The translations under genes and the position numbers were made by a program. Of a stretch of 64,000 nt of DNA, positions 57,169-64,000 are shown one piece after another. The stretch's first letter is position 1; each line of letters starts with the position of its first letter. The stretch is from Dorea sp. D27. GTDB taxonomy: Bacteria; Bacillota; Clostridia; Lachnospirales; Lachnospiraceae. The DNA is taken from positions 819,908 through 883,907 of the forward strand of contig NZ_KQ236744.1 in the NCBI RefSeq assembly GCF_001185345.1, read 5' to 3'. A model generated the notes under the pieces. It did not search any database. It was given only the letters and a program-made list of their open reading frames with translations, and was not told where the DNA came from.

Positions 57169-58475
57169 GAAAAAGAATACAGAAGAGCATGATACTGGTG
57201 ATTTTCACCACCCTGTTCATATCCTATGGGGTGATGACCGTGGTCGTATACCGTCAGACGGTGAGCCTGCTTGAAGACGAGACAAGGCAGGAGGCCGATT
57301 ATATACGGGCGGCGGTCAAGACTGCCGGCACGGCATATCTGGAAGAGATGGACGCCGTCAGAAAGAATACGCGCGTGACGCTCATAGGAGGCGACGGCCA
57401 TGTGCTCTACGATTCCAAGGAAGATGAGTATACGCTGGAGAACCACAAGGACAGGCCGGAGGTAAAGGAGGCCCTTCGCGATGGAAGCGGGCAGGATATC
57501 CGGCAGTCGGATACGCTCGGCAAGGAAATGTTCTACTATGCACTTCAGATGCCGGACGGTACGGTGCTCAGAGTATCCAAAACGATTGACAACGCGTTCC
57601 GTATGGCGGTCCAGGTACTGCCTGTCATGGGAGGGCTTGCCGCCGTCATGCTGCTCTTTGCGTGGGGGCTGTCCAAATGGCAGGTGTACAGGCTGATCCG
57701 ACCGGTGAACGAACTGAATCTGGAACAACCGCTTGAAAATGATGTGTATGAGGAGCTGAGACCGTTGCTGGAAAGTATTGACAGACAAAACAAAGAAAAA
57801 GACGCCGTTGCCAATATGCGCAAAGAGTTTTCGGCAAATGTATCCCACGAGCTGAAGACGCCGCTGACGTCCATATCCGGTTACGCCGAGATTATGAAAA
57901 ACGGACTCGTAAAGCCGGAAGACATCGGAGTCTTTTCGGAACGGATATATAACGAGGCAAGCAGGCTTATCACGCTTGTGGAAGACATCATCAAGCTGTC
58001 CAGGCTGGATGAGGGCAAAGTGGAGATGGAGAAGGAAGAGGTCAACCTGTATGAGCTCACAAGGGAAATCTGCAGCAGGCTCTCCCCTCAGGCATCTTCC
58101 CGGAACGTTCACATAGAAGTAACCGGGGAACCGGTCGTCTTCCGCGGTATCCGTCAGATACTCGATGAAATGATTTACAATATATGTGAGAATGCGGTAA
58201 AATATAACCGGGAGGGCGGCTCCATATCCGTGTGGGTCGGCAGCACACTGAAAGGGAAGAAAGTCATAGTGACAGATACCGGGATCGGCATCCCGAAAGA
58301 GGAGCAGGAACGTATATTTGAACGGTTCTACCGGGTGGATAAAAGCCACTCCAAAGAAAGCGGGGGTACCGGCCTCGGCCTTTCTATCGTGAAGCATGGC
58401 GCGATGATACACGAGGCTGGTATCCGCGTTGAGAGCGAGCCGGGAAAAGGGACGAAGATGGAGCTGACATTTTAA
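57165..58475 (+). CDS. PhoR-like sensor histidine kinase
   Basis: 436 residues. Helix at about 8-27 (MILVIFTTLFISYGVMTVVV), extracellular sensor (about 30-145), second helix (VLPVMGGLAAVMLLFAWGLS), a linker, then the HisKA domain with His228 (SANVSHELKTPLTSISGY) and HATPase motifs YNICENAVKYN, DTGIGIPKEEQ and GGTGLGLSIVKH. Partner of the regulator above; likely senses phosphate status through PstSCAB-PhoU. Confidence 0.94.
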   Translation: MRKRIQKSMILVIFTTLFISYGVMTVVVYRQTVSLLEDETRQEADYIRAAVKTAGTAYLEEMDAVRKNTRVTLIGGDGHVLYDSKEDEYTLENHKDRPEVKEALRDGSGQDIRQSDTLGKEMFYYALQMPDGTVLRVSKTIDNAFRMAVQVLPVMGGLAAVMLLFAWGLSKWQVYRLIRPVNELNLEQPLENDVYEELRPLLESIDRQNKEKDAVANMRKEFSANVSHELKTPLTSISGYAEIMKNGLVKPEDIGVFSERIYNEASRLITLVEDIIKLSRLDEGKVEMEKEEVNLYELTREICSRLSPQASSRNVHIEVTGEPVVFRGIRQILDEMIYNICENAVKYNREGGSISVWVGSTLKGKKVIVTDTGIGIPKEEQERIFERFYRVDKSHSKESGGTGLGLSIVKHGAMIHEAGIRVESEPGKGTKMELTF

Positions 58476-58515
58476 TCGTCCTCGTTATTCCCTGCCGACA
58501 TGAAGGAGTATAGTT

Positions 58516-59208
58516 ATGGGTAATATATTACTGCTGGAAGATGATGAGAGCCTGAGCAGGGGCATCAGCTTAAAGCTTCAGAAAGAAGGATATCATGTGC
58601 TGTGCGCTTCAGGAGCAGGGGAAGCGCACAGGCTGTTTGCAGGAAACCGGATAGACCTTATCATCAGCGACATCACACTGGAGGATGGAAACGGGCTTGA
58701 TTTCTGCCGTGAGATACGGAAGGTCAGCGACGTCTTCATTCTCTTTCTTACTGCGCTGGATCAGGAGGTGGATATTGTGAATGGATATGATATAGGCGCG
58801 GATGACTATATCACGAAGCCGTTCAGCCTGATGGTGCTGATTTCAAAAGTCCAGGCATTTATGCGCCGGAAGGCACATACGGATACGGAAGGGACCATGC
58901 TGACAGCCGGCGGCGTCACTTTGGACTGTAAGGAGATGAAGGTGTATGTGGAGGGGCAGGAGACGTCTCTGAGCAAGAAAGAGATGCAGCTTCTGGCACA
59001 TTTCCTGGAGCATCCGAAGCAGATCATATCAAAGGAACAGCTGCTGGAGGCTGTCTGGGATGTGGACGGACAGTTCGTGGACGACAATACGGTACCGGTC
59101 AACATAAGCAGGCTTAAGAAGAAACTTATTGGAGACGGCAGGGACGAATATATCAAAAATGTAAGGGGAATCGGATATCTATGGACGACAGACGTATTGA
59201 AAAAATAA
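58516..59208 (+). CDS. OmpR-family response regulator of an ABC-transporter-linked system
   Basis: 230 residues. Receiver Glu8-Asp9-Asp10, site Asp52 (ISDITLEDGNGLD), YITKPFS; winged helix with LSKKEMQLLAHFLEHPKQ and NISRLKKKLIGDGRDE. First gene of a four-gene cluster regulator-kinase-ATPase-permease, a known layout for antimicrobial-peptide sensing and resistance in Firmicutes. Starts 40 bp after the PhoR-like gene with its own AAGGAG. Confidence 0.93.
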   Translation: MGNILLLEDDESLSRGISLKLQKEGYHVLCASGAGEAHRLFAGNRIDLIISDITLEDGNGLDFCREIRKVSDVFILFLTALDQEVDIVNGYDIGADDYITKPFSLMVLISKVQAFMRRKAHTDTEGTMLTAGGVTLDCKEMKVYVEGQETSLSKKEMQLLAHFLEHPKQIISKEQLLEAVWDVDGQFVDDNTVPVNISRLKKKLIGDGRDEYIKNVRGIGYLWTTDVLKK

Positions 59209-60266
59209 TGAGCCACAGGGAGAGAGGCTATATCTGGCTGGAAAAGGAACTACGCCTCAACATGCTGATAACGACTCTGCTCATACTGACATTCTTTGCC
59301 GTGATGTATATGTGCAGCCCTCCAATCCCGTATTTTTGGCAGCTCCTATCCGCGGCCGTCGCGGCAAATGGAATATGGCAGTATATGAATTATAGAAAAC
59401 AATACCTGAATTATATCCATATAGCCGGTTATCTGGAACAATTTGAAGAAGGGAACTATAAATACCGCACAGAGACAGATTACATGCAGGCAGGAATCCG
59501 CTCACAGATCACAGAGCAGCTGGAACGGATGGGCAACGCATTTGGCAGGCTGCGGTCTGGCCTGGTTGACGAAAAGGAAAATACGAAAGCGCTCGTTACG
59601 GATATCTCTCATCAGCTGAAGACACCGGTAGCGGCGCTTTCCATGTGTTTTGAGCTGCTGGAGGATTCTGATATTACGGATGAGGAGCGCGCGGAGTTTG
59701 CCTCAAGAGGTTCCCGGGAGATTAAGAAGCTCAAATATCTGACCGAAACGCTGACAAACCTTTCCAGAATGGAGGCGGGTATGATACAGATACACCCGGC
59801 ACAGGCAAGCCTCAAAGAGACGCTCGTGCGTGCGGTAAACGGGGTATATCTGAAGGCGAACACGAAAGATATCGAGATAGAAATGGAAGATTTTCAGGAC
59901 ATGCTGCTTCCCCACGATACGAAATGGACGGCAGAAGCATTTGCCAATGTACTGGACAACGCGGTGAAGTATTCACCGGATGGAACGAAGGTGCGGATCA
60001 GGGTATCTCCTCAGATATCTTACGTGTTCGTAGAGATAGAAGATGAAGGCATCGGCATAGCAAAAGAAGAGTACCAGAACATCTTCAAGAGGTTCTACCG
60101 CGGCGGCAGGCCGGAGGTTGAGATGTGTGAAGGAGCGGGCGTAGGCTTGTATCTCGTCCGGCAGATTCTGGAAGAGCAGGGGGGGAGCATAAGAGCTATG
60201 GCGGGCAAAACATGCGGTACCATATTCCAGATGACGCTGCCGAAGAAGACTTACTGCCAAGAATAA
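59181..60266 (+). CDS. Sensor histidine kinase with short extracellular part
   Basis: 361 residues; the start at 59181 overlaps the regulator by 28 bp (AAGGGGA upstream); ATG 59208 in TAATG is an alternative. Two close helices (LNMLITTLLILTFFAVMYMC and FWQLLSAAVAANGIWQYM) with few residues between, so it cannot sense by a large outer domain. His144 in ISHQLKTPVAAL; HATPase NVLDNAVKYS, EDEGIGIAKEEY, GAGVGLYLVRQI. Likely gets its signal from the ABC permease, as in BceS-type systems. Confidence 0.92.
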   Translation: MDDRRIEKIMSHRERGYIWLEKELRLNMLITTLLILTFFAVMYMCSPPIPYFWQLLSAAVAANGIWQYMNYRKQYLNYIHIAGYLEQFEEGNYKYRTETDYMQAGIRSQITEQLERMGNAFGRLRSGLVDEKENTKALVTDISHQLKTPVAALSMCFELLEDSDITDEERAEFASRGSREIKKLKYLTETLTNLSRMEAGMIQIHPAQASLKETLVRAVNGVYLKANTKDIEIEMEDFQDMLLPHDTKWTAEAFANVLDNAVKYSPDGTKVRIRVSPQISYVFVEIEDEGIGIAKEEYQNIFKRFYRGGRPEVEMCEGAGVGLYLVRQILEEQGGSIRAMAGKTCGTIFQMTLPKKTYCQE

Positions 60267-60381
60267 CAAAACTGTTATGTTTTCTGAAAGGCTCTCGTAA
60301 GGCTCCTGTATTATGATGTGGAAAGAACAGAAAGCGCAGAAGCTGGCTGGTATTGATGATAAGACAGGAAGGAGTTATATT

Positions 60382-61050
60382 ATGAGAGCAATCTTAGAGA
60401 CAGAAGATCTGGTAAAATATTATGGAGAAGGTGATAACACGGTCAGGGCAATCGACCATACGAGCCTGAGCGTCGAGGGAGGGGAATTCACGGCAATCGT
60501 AGGACGGTCCGGTTCCGGCAAGAGCACGCTTCTTCATATGCTCGGCGGCCTGGACCGGCCGGATTCCGGGAAAGTATATATCGAAGGCAGAGATATCTTT
60601 GCATTGAAGGATGAGCGCCTTGCTGTGTTCAGAAGAAGAAAAATCGGATTCATATTCCAGGACTTCAATCTGATGCCGGCTCTGAACGTGTGGGAGAATA
60701 TCGTGCTTCCCATCGGGCTTGACGGCAAAAAAGTGAACCGGGATTTCGTGATGGATATCGTCAAGAGCATAGGGATGGAAGATAAGCTCCATTCGCTTCC
60801 GAACACTCTGTCAGGCGGACAGAAGCAGCGCGTTGCCATTGCACGTGCGCTCGCTTCAAAACCGGCCATCATCCTTGCAGATGAACCAACAGGGAACCTG
60901 GATTCCAAGACGGAGATGGAAGTCATATCCATTCTGAAAAACTGCGTAAATAAATACGGACAGACACTTGTCATGATAACCCATGACGAGACGATTGCCC
61001 AGATGGCGGACCGGGTAATCATTATCGCTGACGGCAAGGTGGTGAAATAG
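60382..61050 (+). CDS. ABC transporter ATPase (BceA/MacB-like)
   Basis: 222 residues from ATG 60382 (AGGAAGGAG upstream); an extension to 60313 lacks a site. Walker A GRSGSGKST, FIFQDFNLMPALNVWENIVL, LSGGQKQRVAIARAL, ILADEPTGNLDS, ITHDE. Directly followed by its permease. Confidence 0.95.
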   Translation: MRAILETEDLVKYYGEGDNTVRAIDHTSLSVEGGEFTAIVGRSGSGKSTLLHMLGGLDRPDSGKVYIEGRDIFALKDERLAVFRRRKIGFIFQDFNLMPALNVWENIVLPIGLDGKKVNRDFVMDIVKSIGMEDKLHSLPNTLSGGQKQRVAIARALASKPAIILADEPTGNLDSKTEMEVISILKNCVNKYGQTLVMITHDETIAQMADRVIIIADGKVVK

Positions 61051-63537
61051 ATGAACATTATTACAAAGACAGCGCTTGCCAATTTCAAGAACAACCGGAG
61101 CAGGAACATATTGATAGGTGTAGCGATAGCACTGACCGCCATGCTGCTCACTACCGTGCCGACTGTCGTGTTCGGCACGATTGACCTCCGGTTTGCGGCC
61201 GTGGATAATAAATACCCGACATTTCATGGCATGTTCCGCAATGTAGACGAGAAGTCGGCAGATGAGATGCTTGAGGATTCGCAGCTTTCCGATACAGGGC
61301 TGAGAGAAGACGCCGCATATATGATATGCGAAGGCACGGATGCCAATATATCTATGGTCTACTGCGATAACCATACGGTTAAGCTGAATCGTCTGAAGCT
61401 TAAAGAAGGAAAGATGCCGGAAAGGGCCGATGAGATAGTCGTATCCGAAGGGCTTTTAAAAGCGATGGGTCTGACGGGAGGAATCGGGGATAAGATTACG
61501 GTTCCTTTCCAGCCGGTCAAAGCAGGAGGGCTTGGCCAGGCTATGGAAAAGGAGTTTACGATAACAGGCCTGACGGAAGACTCGGAAGAGGCAGAGAGTA
61601 GAAACGTCTATTCTTCGTTGGTTTCAGAGGCATTTACAGAAGAAATCATCTCAGAAGGAGAACATGAGTACCGAGTATACTTCTCCATCGCGGATGCAAA
61701 AGGAAAGACGACGGATGCCATAAGAGAGAGCATGGAAGAGTTAGGCAAGAGCTATGGTATCGGGAAAGAGGATATCGTCGACAACTCGGAATATCTGATG
61801 GCCAACTATGTAGACCCTGCCATGTTCGGGGGTATGATTATCCTGATGGCTGTCATCGTTCTGGCCGGCATCCTTACGATTTACAGCATCTACTATGTGT
61901 CTACGATGAACAAGGTGCAGGAGTACGGCAAATTAAAGGCGATTGGTTCCACCAGACGGCAGATCAGGCAGCTCGTGTTCCGGGAGGGTTTTGCGGTAGC
62001 CGCGGCAGCGATACCTGTGGGACTTATACTCGGACTGGCGACAGGTATGCTTCTTGTGTATGGAATGGTCAGCTCTGGCCTTGCGTCTGAAAATGAGATG
62101 GCGAATGAAATGAAACGGGTGATGGCGGACGGGAGCATCTCGCTTATCAAGCCATGGATACTGCTCCTGGCAGCAGCCGTCGCACTTGTCTCCGTGTATA
62201 TCTCCCTGCTTCTTCCGATGCGGAAGGCAGCTAAGATATCTGCCATCGAGGCAATCCGTTTCCAGGGGACGGATAAGAAGAATAAGAAAAAGAGCCGGAA
62301 AGGCTATGCAGAGTTGAATATCCGGAAACTTACGTCTTCCAATCTGGGCAGGAACAAGAGACGCACGACCGCTACCATTGTCACCCTCGGCATAACCGGA
62401 ATCTTGTTCGTAGTCGTTGCGACCATATTAAGCTGTATGAACCCAAAGACAATGACTATGGATTCCATCCGCGGCGATGTGGAGATTACGCTGGACAGTG
62501 AGAGTGGCAATGAGATGCATCCGGAGCGGGAGCTGAAGAATATCCAGAAAAACAATCCGCTTACCGAAGAATTGAAAAAGCAGATTGAAACATTGGATGG
62601 AGTGGAACGAGTAGAAACTTATACAGGCGTAAGCGCAAGCCTGGAAGAACTGCAGGAGGATGACGGAGGGCCTCTTGACACAGGTCTGGGCGGACTGAGC
62701 GAAACTGCGATGGAAGAATTGGAACGCTATGTAACGGACGGATCTCTGGATGACGAAAGTCTGATGGACGGAACAGGCATCATCCTGAGCGGGCCCTATA
62801 TAATAGCATATCCGGGCGCCGACTGGAAGGCAGGTGACAAGGTGCATCTGAACATAAAAGACGGTGACGAAATCATCAAAAAGGAGTATAAGATAGCGGC
62901 CATCGTGGATGCACCGTATGGCCTTGCCGGGAACGGCTTTACACTGCCGTCTTCTGTACTGCAGGACATGTGTAAAAATAACGTGACAGATGACTTCATC
63001 ATTTTTACGGAAAAAGGTAAGGCAGGTGCGGTGACAAAGGAGATAAGAACGATTGTAGAAGGGCAGGAATTCCTAGCGATGAATACGTGGGAGGATGCAT
63101 ATGCACAGTCGGAAAAGAGCATCGGCTATATGATGTACGGCTGCTACGGCCTGCTGTTTGTATTCGGCCTTATCAGCATACTGAATCTCGTCAACACGAT
63201 GATCAACAGTGTCTATATAAGGCGCCGGGAACTCGGAGTCCTTCAGGCAATCGGCCTGTCCGGAAAGCAGACGGTGCGCATGCTGCAGCTGGAAGGACTG
63301 TTCTACACGGCAGGCACGCTCCTGCTGTCTGTCGGAGTAGGCAGCATCGCAGGATACGGCTGCTTCCTATGGGCCAAAGCAGAGAGCATCATGTCCATCA
63401 GGACATATGAGTATCCTGCTATACCAGTCATAACCCTGGCAGTTATCATACTTGTGGTCCAGGTATTGATAACCTATATGGTAAACAACAGCTTCAAGAA
63501 GCAGAGCCTAATAGACCGTATCAGGTTTGCGGAGTAA
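61051..63537 (+). CDS. Large FtsX-type ABC permease
   Basis: 828 residues, two FtsX modules: helix 1 after ANFKNNRSRNILIGVAIALT, an outer domain, three helices near 262-395 (AMFGGMIILMAVIVLAGILT; GFAVAAAAIPVGLILGLATG; WILLLAAAVALVSVYISLLL), a second N-like helix after NLGRNKRRTTATIVTLGITG, a second outer domain, and three C-terminal helices with VYIRRRELGVLQAIGLSGKQ. Eight helices in all. Likely peptide or envelope-lipid export linked with the two-component system upstream. Confidence 0.92.
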   Translation: MNIITKTALANFKNNRSRNILIGVAIALTAMLLTTVPTVVFGTIDLRFAAVDNKYPTFHGMFRNVDEKSADEMLEDSQLSDTGLREDAAYMICEGTDANISMVYCDNHTVKLNRLKLKEGKMPERADEIVVSEGLLKAMGLTGGIGDKITVPFQPVKAGGLGQAMEKEFTITGLTEDSEEAESRNVYSSLVSEAFTEEIISEGEHEYRVYFSIADAKGKTTDAIRESMEELGKSYGIGKEDIVDNSEYLMANYVDPAMFGGMIILMAVIVLAGILTIYSIYYVSTMNKVQEYGKLKAIGSTRRQIRQLVFREGFAVAAAAIPVGLILGLATGMLLVYGMVSSGLASENEMANEMKRVMADGSISLIKPWILLLAAAVALVSVYISLLLPMRKAAKISAIEAIRFQGTDKKNKKKSRKGYAELNIRKLTSSNLGRNKRRTTATIVTLGITGILFVVVATILSCMNPKTMTMDSIRGDVEITLDSESGNEMHPERELKNIQKNNPLTEELKKQIETLDGVERVETYTGVSASLEELQEDDGGPLDTGLGGLSETAMEELERYVTDGSLDDESLMDGTGIILSGPYIIAYPGADWKAGDKVHLNIKDGDEIIKKEYKIAAIVDAPYGLAGNGFTLPSSVLQDMCKNNVTDDFIIFTEKGKAGAVTKEIRTIVEGQEFLAMNTWEDAYAQSEKSIGYMMYGCYGLLFVFGLISILNLVNTMINSVYIRRRELGVLQAIGLSGKQTVRMLQLEGLFYTAGTLLLSVGVGSIAGYGCFLWAKAESIMSIRTYEYPAIPVITLAVIILVVQVLITYMVNNSFKKQSLIDRIRFAE

Positions 63538-63943
63538 CTGGGAGTTTAGTGAAGCAGGGCGCCGCTGGGAAGGCAGGGGGCATCTGCTGCGATGCGTCCG
63601 GGACTGCGACTATCACACAGATTCCTAAGCCTGTGGAATGTTCGCCGATAGCGGCTCTCATCCCACAAGCTAAGGAATCTGGTGAGGATTCTCCGTCCCT
63701 TCCGCTTATACCTTCGCATCTGTCCCCTGCCTCCCCATCGGCTATCTACTTTACTGGCACGGGCGGGGGTGGCTGTGTGACGTTACTGGCGGTCAGAAGG
63801 AATTTATCTGTGCCGGTATATTAATAAAAAAGCTGAGCGAGTGAAAACCTTTGAAAAATGAAATTATTATGAGGAAGAGCCGGAATCAGGTACAGGGCTG
63901 TTATATGAGATAACATCCCTTGCCTGATTCCGGCTCTTCTTCC
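63538..63943. repeat. Repeat element with GAAGAGCCGGAATCAGG hairpin (copy 2)
   Basis: CTGGGAGTTT (63538-63547) abuts the permease stop codon, as in copy 1. About 325 bp of GC-rich sequence follow, including GCGTCCGG as in copy 1, then GAAGAGCCGGAATCAGG (63874-63890) pairing with CCTGATTCCGGCTCTTC (63923-63939) and an inner stem. A 91-codon frame (63549-63824) begins without a good ribosome site and has Pro/Ser-rich low-complexity content, so I treat it as non-coding. The last 57 bases of the window hold nothing I recognise. Confidence 0.75.
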
Positions 63944-64000
63944 AGCAACGGCGTGCACGCCTCGCTGCAAACGTTTAACTGCGATAATATACACCGTACT

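Noticed and set aside
56850..58412. 520-codon open frame opposite the PhoB/PhoR-like genes
   Set aside because: Same reasoning: it spans two clear two-component genes, begins without a ribosome site and shows His/Arg-rich composition typical of antisense frames.
63549..63824. 91-codon frame after the last permease
   Set aside because: No ribosome site, Pro/Ser-rich low-complexity product, and it lies inside a repeat element; not counted as a gene.

Overview
The window reads as a chromosomal segment of a spore-forming anaerobic member of the Clostridia, most likely Lachnospiraceae (Clostridium scindens/Dorea-like). This is inferred from gene content: a type II fatty-acid operon with a fused carboxyltransferase, [FeFe]-hydrogenase maturases, the spoIIA operon and a complete spoVA set, a T-box in front of valS, and strong AGGAGG ribosome binding sites with moderate GC. 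No species call is possible without a database search. || Layout. 1-7.5 kb: distal part of a fatty-acid synthesis operon (fabG, fabF, accB, fabZ, accC, fused accD-accA, a FabK/nitronate-monooxygenase-like flavoprotein, a FabT-like MarR repressor), then a HAD phosphatase and a sirtuin. 9.2-10.4 kb: an AT-rich island with a small serine recombinase and an orphan 86-aa gene. 10.4-15.3 kb (minus strand): a CmpB-like membrane protein and the hydE-hydG-hydF operon, preceded by a leader with promoter, competing stems and an intrinsic terminator. 15.4-17.8 kb: a hypoxanthine-DNA-glycosylase/macrodomain pair and an AEC carrier. 17.8-19.1 kb: decayed phage-type sequence. 19.1-28.3 kb: a DUF2148 protein, tRNA-Ala(GGC), T-box and valS, an LtaS-like enzyme, folC, a 44-aa acidic protein and a TPR membrane protein. 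28.5-36.2 kb: the sporulation block spoIIAA-AB-sigF, a 51-aa membrane protein, spoVAA-AB-AC, a SERCA-type Ca2+-ATPase, spoVAD-AE. 36-44 kb: Na/Pi cotransporter and a PadR/DUF1700/DUF4097 module divergent from a MacB-like ABC system. 44-52 kb: NiaR, a KamA-like radical SAM protein, a PTS IIC protein, CobO, a small alarmone synthetase, a YitT protein, GNAT, a nucleoside phosphorylase and a TetR regulator. 52-58.5 kb: pstSCAB-phoU and a PhoB/PhoR pair. 58.5-63.5 kb: a second two-component system with an FtsX-type ABC transporter. || Between the genes lies a family of palindromic repeats, core GGGGACGGAGG...CCTCCGTCCCC with GGGACACGG / GGGACAGGG heads. Eight clear copies plus one diverged copy occur, usually starting right at a stop codon, and several sit inside operons (hyd, spoVA, in front of spoIIAA). 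A second family ends in a GAAGAGCCGGAATCAGG hairpin (38.0 and 63.9 kb). || The strongest candidates for new biology are the hydEGF attenuator leader, the Ca2+-ATPase and the 51-aa membrane protein built into the spoVA operon (with a sigma-G-like promoter at its head and a possible mother-cell promoter before the pump), and the behaviour of the intergenic palindromes.
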